Source of the DNA: Mycobacterium nebraskense
Lineage (GTDB): Bacteria > Actinomycetota > Actinomycetes > Mycobacteriales > Mycobacteriaceae
Length of the DNA stretch: 64,000 bases
Assembly: GCF_002102255.1 (NCBI RefSeq)
Contig: NZ_LQPH01000128.1
Location: 19,836-83,835 of the forward strand
Direction: 5' to 3'
Shown: positions 17,724 to 26,746 of the stretch, piece after piece
Layout: each line of letters begins with the position of its first letter
Numbering within the stretch: position 1 is the first letter of the stretch
Made by a program: the position numbers and the translations under genes
Notes under the pieces: generated by a model
The model's database searches: none
What the model was told of the DNA's origin: nothing
The model's input: only the letters and a program-made list of their open reading frames with translations

Positions 17724-19682
17724 CTATTTCGAGGTTTGGATCGCGTCGAACACGCTGGGGTCCAGCAGCGTCGACGTGTCACCCAGCTCGCGGTTTTCGG
17801 CGACGTCCCGCAGCAGCCTGCGCATGATTTTGCCGCTGCGCGTCTTGGGCAGTTCGGGCACCACATGGACCTCCCGGGGCTTCGCGATCGGCGAGATCTC
17901 CTGGGCGACCTCGATGCGCAACTCGTCGACGATCCCGTCGTGCACCTCGAACTCGGCGCATAGCACGACGAACGCGCAGATGGCCTGGCCGGTGGTTTGA
18001 TCGGTCACCCCGACGACGGCCGCCTCCGCCACCGCGAAGTGCCCGACCAGCGCCGACTCCACCTCGGCGGTCGAGAGCCGATGCCCCGACACGTTCATCA
18101 CGTCGTCGATGCGGCCCACCACCCAGATGGCGCCGTCTGCGTCGTAATAAGCGCTGTCGCCGGCGAAGTACCAGCCCTGCTCGGCGAACCGGGACCAGTA
18201 GGTCTCGACGTACCGTTCGGGGTCACCCCAGATGCCGCGCAGCATGGACGGCCACGGCTGGTCCAGGACCAGGTAGCCGCTGACATGCTCGCCCTTGTCG
18301 TTGCCCGGCGGGAGCTGATCGCCGTGGTCGTCGACGATCTTGGCCGAGATGCCCGGCAACGGCCGCATCGCCGAACCGGGCTTGGCCGCGGCCACCCCCG
18401 GCAGCGGGGTGATCATCGCGGAGCCCGTCTCGGTCTGCCACCAGGTGTCGACGACGGGCAGGCTGTCCGCGCCGATCACCTTGCGGTACCAGCGCCACGC
18501 CTCCGGGTTGATCGGTTCACCGACCGAACCCAGCAGCCGCAGGCTGGACAGGTCGTGCGCGTCGGGGATCTCGCGGCCCCACTTCATGAACGTCCGGATG
18601 AGGGTGGGCGCGGTGTAATAGATTGTCACGCCGTACTTTTCGATGATCTCGAAGTGCCGGTGCTGGGTGGGTGTGTCGGGCGTGCCCTCGTATAGAACCT
18701 CGGTGGCCCCGTTGGACAGCGGACCGTAGACACCGTAGGTGTGTCCGGTGACCCAGCCGATGTCGGCCGTGCACCAGAACACGTCCGTCTCGGGCTTGAG
18801 ATCGAAGACGTAGTAGTGCGTGTACGAGGTCTGGGTCAGGTAGCCGCCGCTGGTGTGCACGATGCCCTTCGGCTTGCCGGTGGTGCCAGAGGTGTACAGC
18901 AGGAACAACGGCTGCTCGGCGTCGAACGGCTCGGGCGTGTGTTCGGCAGACGCGGCGCCGACGACGTCGTCCCACCACACGTCGCGGTCGTCGTTCCACG
19001 ACACGTCAATTCCGGTGCGCCGCACCACCAGGACGCGCTCGACGGGACTGTCGCCGTCCGGACCGGACGCAACCGCCTCGTCGGCCGCGTCCTTCAGCGG
19101 CGCGGGTTTGCCGCGGCGGAATTGCCCGTCGCTGGTGATCAGCAGCTTGGCCTGGGCATCGGCGATCCGGGCCCGCAGCGCCTTCGCGGTGAAACCGGCG
19201 AACACGACGCTGTGCATGATGCCCAGCCGGGCGCAGGCCAGCATCGCGACCACCGCTTCGGGGATCAGCGGCAGGTAGATGGCGACGCGGTCACCGGCGA
19301 CCAGGCCCAGGCCGGTCAGCGCGTTGGCCGCCTTGCAGACCTCGGCCTGCAGATCGGAATAGGTCAGGCTGCGGCTGTCGCCGGGCTCGCCTTCCCAGTG
19401 AATGGCGACGCGGTCCCCGCGGCCGGCCTCCACGTGCCGGTCCACGCAGTTGTAGGCGACGTTGAGCTTGCCGTCGGCGAACCACTTGGCGAACGGGGCA
19501 TTCGACCAATCCAGCACCTCGGTGAAGGGCGTCGCCCACGAGAGCCGATTGGCCTGCTTGGCCCAGAAGGCCAGCCGGTCCTCGTCGGCCTCGCGGTACA
19601 ACTCCTCGCCCGCGTTGGCCTGCTCGGCGAACGCTGCCGGCGGGGGATACGACGACGGGCCTACGGCGTCGGTGGCGGTCAC
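17724..19682 (-). CDS. acs: acetyl-CoA synthetase
   Basis: A 652-residue AMP-forming acetyl-CoA synthetase matching Rv3667. The adenylate-forming core is YTSGTTGKPKG, the acetate pocket includes VDTWWQTETG, and the C-terminal catalytic lysine lies in PKTRSGKIMRR, where acetylation controls activity in mycobacteria. It converts acetate, ATP and CoA to acetyl-CoA in the cytoplasm. The GTG at 19682 is preceded by AGGAGGA at 6-nt spacing and matches the usual family length. Confidence 0.97.
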   Translation of the reverse strand: MTATDAVGPSSYPPPAAFAEQANAGEELYREADEDRLAFWAKQANRLSWATPFTEVLDWSNAPFAKWFADGKLNVAYNCVDRHVEAGRGDRVAIHWEGEPGDSRSLTYSDLQAEVCKAANALTGLGLVAGDRVAIYLPLIPEAVVAMLACARLGIMHSVVFAGFTAKALRARIADAQAKLLITSDGQFRRGKPAPLKDAADEAVASGPDGDSPVERVLVVRRTGIDVSWNDDRDVWWDDVVGAASAEHTPEPFDAEQPLFLLYTSGTTGKPKGIVHTSGGYLTQTSYTHYYVFDLKPETDVFWCTADIGWVTGHTYGVYGPLSNGATEVLYEGTPDTPTQHRHFEIIEKYGVTIYYTAPTLIRTFMKWGREIPDAHDLSSLRLLGSVGEPINPEAWRWYRKVIGADSLPVVDTWWQTETGSAMITPLPGVAAAKPGSAMRPLPGISAKIVDDHGDQLPPGNDKGEHVSGYLVLDQPWPSMLRGIWGDPERYVETYWSRFAEQGWYFAGDSAYYDADGAIWVVGRIDDVMNVSGHRLSTAEVESALVGHFAVAEAAVVGVTDQTTGQAICAFVVLCAEFEVHDGIVDELRIEVAQEISPIAKPREVHVVPELPKTRSGKIMRRLLRDVAENRELGDTSTLLDPSVFDAIQTSK

Positions 19683-19779
19683 TGGCTTCCTCCTATTGTC
19701 GAGGCTCGTCAACCGTCAGAGAGCCTAGCCCTACAAGGTGAAAAGCGACGCTTCGAATAGAGGGTCAAAGCGCGGACCC

Positions 19780-20340
19780 ATGGCGGATAATCACCATGTG
19801 CCGGATCACGGGCGGCGCATCCGCCGACTAGTTTCGAGCTTCGCCGCGGCCGCAATGGCTTACGCGGCCACCGCCGTGCTGGGGCCACCGGCCTGGGCCA
19901 TGCCGACCGACACCGCCGACGCGCCGACCCCATGCTGGTCGGACCGGATCGCCGTAACCGCCTCGCCGACTCAGGCCGCGGTCGGCCACCGCGCGGCGAC
20001 CCTGGTGTTCAGCCTCGCCGGCGGTGCGGAGCCCTGCACATTGACCGGATACCCCGGCGTCGACTCGGGTTCCGGCGGTCCGCTCATTCACGCCCAGCCC
20101 ACGCTGCGCGGCTACATGGGCGGCCTGCCGGGCGGCTCGGAAGTACCCCCCACCGTCATCCTGTCCCTGTCGACCCAGGCGCAGGCCGTCGTGGAGGGCG
20201 TGGCCATCGACGCCAACGGCGACCCGTGCCCCACCTATACCGACCTGCTGGTCAACCCGCCGGACACGACCGCGGTGCTGACCGTGCCGGCCACCATCGA
20301 CGCCTGCGCGCTGCAGGTGCACCCCGTCACGCCCGTCTGA
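19780..20340 (+). CDS. secreted DUF4232-type protein
   Basis: About 186 residues with a twin-arginine-like N-terminus (GRRIRRLVSS), a hydrophobic signal and cleavage near AWA-MP. The exported part carries four spaced Cys (PCWSD, EPCTL, DPCPT, DACAL), typical of DUF4232 beta-sandwich proteins. Function unknown. ATG at 19780 keeps a normal signal peptide; a GTG at 19738 would add 14 residues. It is extra relative to M. tuberculosis, where acs is next to dppA. Confidence 0.75.
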   Translation: MADNHHVPDHGRRIRRLVSSFAAAAMAYAATAVLGPPAWAMPTDTADAPTPCWSDRIAVTASPTQAAVGHRAATLVFSLAGGAEPCTLTGYPGVDSGSGGPLIHAQPTLRGYMGGLPGGSEVPPTVILSLSTQAQAVVEGVAIDANGDPCPTYTDLLVNPPDTTAVLTVPATIDACALQVHPVTPV

Positions 20341-20502
20341 GCGACGTCACGAGTCGGCTTTCGCGAGAACGTCAAATAGCCTGCTTGCACACCCGATTCA
20401 TGCGAGGGCAGGTACGCGACAGTCACGGCGGAATTCCAAATTGACGAAGCCGCGCCAGGCACGTCACCGCCGGCGCGATGGCAGCCCCTAAGGTCGGGTG
20501 TC

Positions 20503-22140
20503 ATGCGTCGGATGCGGGCCCCGCAGGCCTTGCTTGCCGTTGCGGCCGCCGGGATCCTGGCGGCCGCGTCGCTGACGGGTTGTGGTGGCGGCGCGCTGAG
20601 CCCTGAGTCCGTGGTCGTGAACGGCGGAGAACCGCCCAACCCGCTGATTCCGACCGGCACGAACGACAGCCTCGGAGGGCGGATCCTGGATCGACTGTTC
20701 GCCGGTTTGGTGTCCTACGACGCCGCTGGCAAACCGTCGCCGGAAGTGGCGCAGTCGGTCGAGACAACCGACAACATCAACTACCGAATCATTCTCAAGC
20801 CTGGATGGAAGTTCACCGACGGCTCGCCGGTGACGGCCCATTCGTTCGTCGACGCGTGGAATTACGGAGCGCTGAGTACCAATGCCCAACTGCAACAGAG
20901 CTTTTTCAGCCCGATCGTCGGGTACGACGAGGTCGCCGGCCTGACCGGAGACGGAAAGCCGGCCCGGACCATCATGTCCGGGCTGCAAGTGGTCAACGAT
21001 CTCGAGTTCGACGTGCGGCTCAAGGCGCCGACCGTCGACTTCACGTTGCGGCTGGGACACAATGCGTTCTACCCGTTACCGGACATGGCTTTTCGGGATA
21101 TGGCCGCGTTCGGCCGCCATCCGGTCGGCAACGGCCCATATGAGTTGGCGGACGGTCCCGACGGGCCGGCCTGGGAACACAACGTCAAGATCGACTTGAA
21201 ACCCAACCCCGACTACCACGGCAATCGCAAACTCCACAACAAAGGTTTGAGATTCGAGTTCTACGCCAACCTGGACACCGCTTATGCCGACCTGCTGTCG
21301 GGCAATCTTGATGTGCTGGACACGATTCCGTCCAGCGCGCTGACAATTTACCAGCGTGACCTGGGCGGCAACGCCGCCAGTGGGCCCGTCGCGGTCAGCC
21401 AATCGCTCGACACGCCGTTGCGGCTACCACATTTCGGGGGCGAAGAAGGTCGGCTGCGCCGCTTGGCGTTGTCGGCGGCCGTCAACCGGCCGCAGATCTG
21501 TCAGCAGATCTTCAACGGCACCCGCAGCCCGGCCCGCGATTTCACCGCCAGCTCGTTGCCCGGATTCGACCGGAACATCCCGGGCAACGACGCATTGGAC
21601 TTCAACCCCGAACGGGCACGCCAACTCTGGGCGCAAGCCAACACGATCTCGCCATGGAGCGGGCGGTACTCGATCGCATACAACGCCGACAGCGGCCATC
21701 AAGAGTGGGTGGACGCGGTGGCCAACAGCATCAAGAACGTGCTGGGTATCGATGCCGTCGGCGCGCCGCACCCCACGTTCGCGGGTTTCCGCACCCAGAT
21801 CACCAACCGCACCATCGATACCGCGTTCCGCGCGGGCTGGATCGGCGACTACCCGTCGATGATCGAGTTCCTGGCCCCGCTGTACGCCACCGGAGCGGGA
21901 TCCAACGACGTTGGATACTCCAGCCGGGAGTTCGACGCCGGGCTGGCCGCCGCCGAGGCAGCCCCCAACCTGCGGCAGGCGGATGTGCTGGTCAACGTCG
22001 CCCAACGAATCCTGTTGCGCGACATGCCCGCTGTGCCGCTGTGGTACTACATCGCGGTGGTTGGATGGTCGTCGCAGGTCAGCCGCGTCAAGCTCACCTG
22101 GAACGGTCTGCCCGACTACGAGAATCTCGTCAAGGGCTAA
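20503..22140 (+). CDS. dppA: peptide/haem-binding lipoprotein DppA
   Basis: A 545-residue solute-binding lipoprotein of the SBP-5 family matching Rv3666c. The lipobox LTGC places the acylated Cys at 27. The motif DNINYRIILKPGWKFTDGSP is typical of oligopeptide-binding proteins. It delivers peptides to DppBC; in M. tuberculosis the Dpp system also takes part in haem uptake. It starts the dppABCD operon, with dppB 3 bp downstream. About 160 bp upstream hold its promoter. Confidence 0.94.
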   Translation: MRRMRAPQALLAVAAAGILAAASLTGCGGGALSPESVVVNGGEPPNPLIPTGTNDSLGGRILDRLFAGLVSYDAAGKPSPEVAQSVETTDNINYRIILKPGWKFTDGSPVTAHSFVDAWNYGALSTNAQLQQSFFSPIVGYDEVAGLTGDGKPARTIMSGLQVVNDLEFDVRLKAPTVDFTLRLGHNAFYPLPDMAFRDMAAFGRHPVGNGPYELADGPDGPAWEHNVKIDLKPNPDYHGNRKLHNKGLRFEFYANLDTAYADLLSGNLDVLDTIPSSALTIYQRDLGGNAASGPVAVSQSLDTPLRLPHFGGEEGRLRRLALSAAVNRPQICQQIFNGTRSPARDFTASSLPGFDRNIPGNDALDFNPERARQLWAQANTISPWSGRYSIAYNADSGHQEWVDAVANSIKNVLGIDAVGAPHPTFAGFRTQITNRTIDTAFRAGWIGDYPSMIEFLAPLYATGAGSNDVGYSSREFDAGLAAAEAAPNLRQADVLVNVAQRILLRDMPAVPLWYYIAVVGWSSQVSRVKLTWNGLPDYENLVKG

Positions 22141-22143
22141 GAC

Positions 22144-23070
22144 ATGGGTTGGTACATCGCGCGCCGGATCGCCGTCATGGTGCCCGTCTTCCTCGGGGCC
22201 ACGCTGCTGATCTACGGCATGGTCTTCCTGTTGCCGGGCGACCCGGTGGCCGCGATGGCCGGGGACCGGCCGCTGACGCCCGAGGTCGCCGCGCAACTGC
22301 GGGCGCGCTACCACCTCGACGATCCGTTCATCGTGCAGTACCTGCGCTACCTCGGCGGCGTCCTGCACGGCGACTTGGGCCGTTCCTACTCCGGACTGCC
22401 GGTGAGCGACGTTCTGGCGCATGCCTTTCCGGTTACGCTGCGGCTTGCGCTGATCGCCCTGGCCGTCGAGGCGGTGCTGGGCATCGGCTTCGGGGTGATC
22501 GCCGGCCTGCGCACGGGTGGACTTTTCGATTCCACCGTGCTGATCGCCGGCCTCGTCATCATCGCGACCCCCATCTTCGTCCTGGGGTTTCTGGCCCAGT
22601 TCGTCTTCGGGGTGAGGTTGGGCATCGCGCCGGTGACGGTGGGGGAGCGGTCGACGTTTGGGCGTCTGCTGTTACCCGGCATCGTGCTCGGTTCGGTGTC
22701 GTTCGCCTACGTGGTGCGGTTGACCCGCTCCGCGGTGGCGGCCAATGCGCACGCCGATTATGTGCGCACCGCCACCGCCAAGGGGTTGTCCCGGGCGCGC
22801 GTCGTGACGGTGCACATCCTGCGCAATTCGCTGATCCCGGTGGTGACTTTCCTGGGGGCCGACCTGGGGGCGCTGATGGGCGGAGCGATTGTGACGGAAG
22901 GCATTTTCAACATCCACGGCGTCGGCGGTGTGCTGTATCAGGCCGTCACCCGGCAGGAGGCGCCGACCGTGGTGTCGATCGTGACGGTGCTCGTGCTGAT
23001 CTACCTGATCACCAATCTGACGGTGGACCTGCTGTATGCCGCGCTGGACCCGAGGATCCGGTATGGCTGA
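22144..23070 (+). CDS. dppB: dipeptide ABC transporter permease DppB
   Basis: A 308-residue inner-membrane permease of the DppB/OppB family matching Rv3665c. It begins MGWYIARRIA and has about six helices; the cytoplasmic EAA-like loop (DYVRTATAKGLSRARV) docks the ATPase. It forms the channel with DppC. It lies 3 bp after dppA and overlaps dppC by 8 bp, so the subunits are made together. Confidence 0.94.
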   Translation: MGWYIARRIAVMVPVFLGATLLIYGMVFLLPGDPVAAMAGDRPLTPEVAAQLRARYHLDDPFIVQYLRYLGGVLHGDLGRSYSGLPVSDVLAHAFPVTLRLALIALAVEAVLGIGFGVIAGLRTGGLFDSTVLIAGLVIIATPIFVLGFLAQFVFGVRLGIAPVTVGERSTFGRLLLPGIVLGSVSFAYVVRLTRSAVAANAHADYVRTATAKGLSRARVVTVHILRNSLIPVVTFLGADLGALMGGAIVTEGIFNIHGVGGVLYQAVTRQEAPTVVSIVTVLVLIYLITNLTVDLLYAALDPRIRYG

Positions 23071-23926
23071 GCGAAACGGATTCTGGCGCGACACGTGGCG
23101 CGGATTGCGCGGGCGCCCGAAGTTCATCATCGCCGGCCTGCTGATCCTGTTCATTGTTGCAGTCGCGATGTTTCCGGCGTTGTTCACCGGGGCCGACCCC
23201 ACCTACGCCGATCCCGCTCAGAGCCTGCTTCCGCCGTCGCCCGCGCACTGGTTCGGCACCGACCTGCAGGGCCACGACGTCTACGCCCGCACGGTCTACG
23301 GCGCACGTGCCTCGGTCACCGTCGGTTTGGGGGCCGCCCTGGTCGTGTTCGTCGTCGGCGGCGCGCTCGGCGCGCTGGCCGGCTTCTACGGCGGCTGGAT
23401 CGACGCGGTGGTCTCCCGCGTCAGCGACGTGTTCTTTGGCTTGCCGCTGCTGCTGGCAGCCATCGTGCTCATGCAGGTCATGCACCACCGCACGGTGTGG
23501 ACCGTGATCATCATCCTCGCCCTCTTCGGTTGGCCGCAGGTGGCCCGCATCGCGCGGGGATCGGTGCTCGCGGTGCGCGCCAGCGACTACGTGCTCGCCG
23601 CGAAAGCCCTGGGGCTGAGCCGCTTTCAAATCCTGCTGCGCCACGCGGTGCCCAACGCCTTGGGCCCGGTCATCGCGATGGCCACCATCGCCTTGGGCGT
23701 CTTCACCGTCACCGAGGCCACGCTGTCCTACCTGGGTGTCGGACTCCCGACCACGGTGGTGTCCTGGGGCGGCGACATCAACCTCGCCCAGACGCGGCTG
23801 CGGGCCGGCTCGCCCATCCTGTTCTATCCCGCCGGCGCACTGGCGATCACGGTCCTGGCCTTCATGATGATGGGCGACGCGTTGCGCGACGCCCTCGATC
23901 CGGCGTCCCGAGCGTGGCGGCCGTGA
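23063..23926 (+). CDS. dppC: dipeptide ABC transporter permease DppC
   Basis: A 287-residue permease matching Rv3664c. It has an N-terminal helix (KFIIAGLLILFIVAVAMF), the OppC-type region HWFGTDLQGHDVYAR, and the EAA loop SDYVLAAKALGLSRFQIL. It pairs with DppB. ATG at 23063 overlaps the dppB stop, and its own stop overlaps the dppD GTG (GTGA). Confidence 0.93.
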   Translation: MAERNGFWRDTWRGLRGRPKFIIAGLLILFIVAVAMFPALFTGADPTYADPAQSLLPPSPAHWFGTDLQGHDVYARTVYGARASVTVGLGAALVVFVVGGALGALAGFYGGWIDAVVSRVSDVFFGLPLLLAAIVLMQVMHHRTVWTVIIILALFGWPQVARIARGSVLAVRASDYVLAAKALGLSRFQILLRHAVPNALGPVIAMATIALGVFTVTEATLSYLGVGLPTTVVSWGGDINLAQTRLRAGSPILFYPAGALAITVLAFMMMGDALRDALDPASRAWRP

Positions 23927-25533
23927 CCGCCAGACCGCTGCTGTCCGTCGAAGGGCTCAAAGTCAGCTTCGGCGATCACTCCGCCGTTCGCGGCGTCGAT
24001 TTCGCCGTCTTGCCGGGCCACACCGTCGCGGTGGTGGGTGAATCGGGATCGGGGAAATCCACCACGGCGGCCGCGATCCTCGGGCTGCTTCCCCCGGGCG
24101 GCCGGATCACCGCCGGGCGCATCGTCTTCGACGGATCCGACATCGCCAGGGCCGACCGCCGGGCGCTGCGTTCGATCAGGGGCCGCGAGATCGGCTACAT
24201 ACCCCAAGACCCGATGACCAACCTCAATCCGGTCTGGAAGGTCGGGTTTCAGGTCTCAGAAGCATTGCGGGCCAACACTTCCGACCGTCGGACGCGGCGA
24301 CGCGCGGTGGAGCTGCTCGCCCAGGCCGGCATGCCGGACCCGGCGAGACAAGCGGGCCGCTATCCGCATCAGCTGTCGGGCGGCATGTGCCAGCGGGCGC
24401 TGATTGCGATCGGGTTGGCGGGCCGGCCGCGACTGCTGATCGCCGACGAGCCGACGTCCGCGCTGGACGTCACCGTGCAGCGGCAGGTGCTCGACCATCT
24501 GCAGGGGCTCACCGCGGAACTGGGCACCGCGCTGCTGCTGATCACCCACGATCTGGCGCTGGCCGCCGAACGCGCCGAGTCCGTGGTCGTCATGCGCGAC
24601 GGCGTCGTGGTGGAATCCGGTGCGGCGCGGGCGATCTTGCGGGAACCACAGCACGAGTACACCCGGCGGCTGGTGGCCGCGGCTCCGTCGCTGGCGGTCA
24701 CAAGCCCCGCGCGGCCGCCGGCGTCCACGCGGACGGAGGACATCCTCGTCGCCTCAGAGCTGGCCAAGGTCTACCGGGACTCGCACGGCGCTCCCTGGCG
24801 GCGAGCGGAATTCCGTGCCGTCGACGGGGTTTCGTTTCGGCTGCGGCGGGCGAGCACCCTGGCGATCGCCGGGGAGTCGGGTTCGGGCAAGTCCACGCTG
24901 GCCCAGATGGTGCTCGGCCTACTGCAGCCGAGCTCGGGCTCGGTGGTGTTCGACGGCGCCCGCGTCGACGCCACACTGAGCCGGGAGCAGCAATTGGCCT
25001 TCCGGCGGCGGGTGCAGCCGGTCTTCCAGAATCCCTACAGCAGCCTGGATCCCATGTACACGGTGTTTCGCGCCATCGAGGAACCGCTGCGCATCCATCG
25101 CGTGGGCGACCGCCGGCAGCGCGAGCGTGCGGTGCACGAGCTCATCGACCAGGTGGCGCTGCCGTCATCGGTGTTGGGGCGGCTGCCGCGCGAGCTGTCG
25201 GGTGGCCAACGGCAGCGGGTGGCGATCGCTCGGGCGCTGGCGCTGCGGCCCGAGGTGCTGGTCTGTGACGAGGCGGTCTCCGCGCTCGACGTCGTGGTAC
25301 AGGCGCAGGTATTGGATTTGCTGGCCGGCCTACAGACCGAGCTCGGCCTCACCTACCTGTTCATCAGCCACGACCTGGCGGTGATCCGGCAGATCGCCGA
25401 CGACGTCCTGGTGATGCGCGCCGGCCGCGTGGTGGAGTGGGCCGCCACCGAGGAGCTGTTCACCCGGCCCCGCCACGAATACACCCGCCAACTGCTGGAG
25501 GCCATTCCGCACGCGCCGGCGCCACCGGGATAG
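23923..25533 (+). CDS. dppD: dipeptide ABC transporter double ATPase DppD
   Basis: A 536-residue fusion of two ABC ATPase domains, equivalent to separate DppD and DppF, matching Rv3663c. Domain 1 has Walker A GESGSGKST, signature LSGGM and Walker B LLIADEP. Domain 2 has GESGSGKST, LSGGQ and VLVCDEA. Each domain ends with an oligopeptide-transporter C-terminal extension (PQHEYTRRL, PRHEYTRQL). It energises uptake through DppBC. GTG at 23923 overlaps the dppC stop; an in-frame GTG at 23914 is possible. Confidence 0.94.
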   Translation: MTARPLLSVEGLKVSFGDHSAVRGVDFAVLPGHTVAVVGESGSGKSTTAAAILGLLPPGGRITAGRIVFDGSDIARADRRALRSIRGREIGYIPQDPMTNLNPVWKVGFQVSEALRANTSDRRTRRRAVELLAQAGMPDPARQAGRYPHQLSGGMCQRALIAIGLAGRPRLLIADEPTSALDVTVQRQVLDHLQGLTAELGTALLLITHDLALAAERAESVVVMRDGVVVESGAARAILREPQHEYTRRLVAAAPSLAVTSPARPPASTRTEDILVASELAKVYRDSHGAPWRRAEFRAVDGVSFRLRRASTLAIAGESGSGKSTLAQMVLGLLQPSSGSVVFDGARVDATLSREQQLAFRRRVQPVFQNPYSSLDPMYTVFRAIEEPLRIHRVGDRRQRERAVHELIDQVALPSSVLGRLPRELSGGQRQRVAIARALALRPEVLVCDEAVSALDVVVQAQVLDLLAGLQTELGLTYLFISHDLAVIRQIADDVLVMRAGRVVEWAATEELFTRPRHEYTRQLLEAIPHAPAPPG

Positions 25534-25544
25534 GTTGGCAAACT

Positions 25545-26303
25545 GTGACGGCTGATCCACTGGCCCCGCTGATGGAGTTGCCGGGCGTCGCCGAGGCCAG
25601 CGACCGGGCCCGCGACGCTCTGGGTCGCGCCCATCGCCACAAGGCCAACCTGCGTGGCTGGCCGGTGACCGCAGCCGAAGCGGCGCTGCGGGCGGCCCGC
25701 GCCTCGTCGGTGCTGGACGGCGGTCCCGTGCGGCTGGAAGACCTCGCGGACGCGGCGGTCGTCAGCGATCCGGTGTTCGGCGGGGCGCTGCGGGTGGCCC
25801 AGGCGCTGGAAGGCGGAGAGGGTCCCCTGGTCGGGATTTGGCGGCGGGCCCCGCTACAGGCGCTGGCCCGCCTGCACATGCTGGCGGCTGCCGATCTGGT
25901 CGACGAGGACCGGCTTGGCCGACCGCGCGCCGACGCCGGCGTCGGGCCGCGGCTGGAGTTGCTGGCGGAGTTGGTGAGCGGCGGCACGCAGGCGTCGGCC
26001 CCGGTGGTCGCCGCGGTCGCGCACGGTGAACTGCTGACGCTGCGGCCCTTTGGCAGCGCGGACGGCGTGGTGGCCCGCGCGGTGTCGCGGTTGGTGACTA
26101 TCGCCAGCGGGCTGGATCCACACGGATTGGGTGTGCCCGAGGTGAGTTGGATGCGCCAGCCCGCCGACTATCGCGACGCCGCCCAGGGCTTCGCCGATGG
26201 CACACCGAAGGGAGTGGGGGCTTGGTTGGTGTTGTGCTGCCGGGCGATGCGAGCCGGTGCACAGGAGGCTTTGACGATCGCCGAGTCGTTGTCCAGTCGA
26301 TAG
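25545..26303 (+). CDS. degenerate Fic-domain protein (Rv3662c-like)
   Basis: A 252-residue, mainly helical protein 11 bp after dppD. It is usually called hypothetical, but the segment LRPFGSADGVVARAVSRL (about 165-182) sits where Fic proteins have HPFxxGNGRxxR. The downstream pattern (DYRDAAQGFADG then a helical tail) also fits. The catalytic His is replaced by Arg and the GNGR residues are lost, so AMP transfer is unlikely. It may be a binding pseudoenzyme. GTG at 25545 gives the length of Rv3662c. Confidence 0.65.
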   Translation: MTADPLAPLMELPGVAEASDRARDALGRAHRHKANLRGWPVTAAEAALRAARASSVLDGGPVRLEDLADAAVVSDPVFGGALRVAQALEGGEGPLVGIWRRAPLQALARLHMLAAADLVDEDRLGRPRADAGVGPRLELLAELVSGGTQASAPVVAAVAHGELLTLRPFGSADGVVARAVSRLVTIASGLDPHGLGVPEVSWMRQPADYRDAAQGFADGTPKGVGAWLVLCCRAMRAGAQEALTIAESLSSR

Positions 26304-26339
26304 CTGAATCGGTAATCGCGGTCCGGGCAAACGCCACCG

Positions 26340-26645
26340 GACAATGCAAAGCGGGCGACGTCCCGAAGTATTCGGTCCGCCGCCCGCTAGCACGGAACTC
26401 GGTTACCATGCGTGCATCTCGGGGCTGCGTGGGTTGGCCTCGGCGATCTTGCGATGCTTCCGGTCGCGACCCCACCCAAAGGGCCGTCGATACCGTTCCA
26501 CATTTCGCAATTACGCAGGCCCGCAACACTTCTGCCATTATCGCGGCTATGACTCCGCGTGGGTGCCGAGCACCGTGCTGGGCGCCCGGATCAGGAGATC
26601 GAACCTTCTCTTCCGGATCGACCTAGGCCTCACCGGGCTTCCGTG
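26340..26645 (-). ncRNA. Ms1/MTS2823 small RNA (6S-like, binds RNA polymerase core)
   Basis: The 443-bp gap between the Rv3662c- and Rv3661-like genes is the known place of the abundant stationary-phase RNA MTS2823 (Ms1 in M. smegmatis), read in the same direction as Rv3661. Here the minus strand has TTGCTG - 17 bp - TACAAA (26679-26651) and, about 300 nt on, a long GC hairpin (26388-26350) followed by TTTGC. The predicted length of about 305 nt matches the known RNA. Ms1 binds RNA polymerase lacking sigma factor. Ends are estimates. Confidence 0.8.
26350..26388 (-). terminator. hairpin terminator of the Ms1/MTS2823 RNA
   Basis: AGCGGGCG (26388-26381) pairs perfectly with CGCCCGCT (26357-26350), with an inner CCGAA/TTCGG stem in the loop; TTTGC follows. 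A bifurcated strong hairpin with a short U tract. Confidence 0.65.
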
Positions 26646-26650
26646 GTTCC

Positions 26651-26679
26651 TTTGTACTCCTAGACCCTTAGCGCAGCAA
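26651..26679 (-). promoter_or_regulatory. promoter of the Ms1/MTS2823 RNA
   Basis: On the minus strand TTGCTG (26679-26674), a 17-bp spacer and TACAAA (26656-26651). Start of transcription is expected about 6-7 nt on, near 26645. Confidence 0.5.
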
Positions 26680-26746
26680 GGCCCAATTCTGCAAAAATTG
26701 CGAAGGGATGCCGGAATGTGTTTGCTGCGTATAGGCCTGCGCGGCG

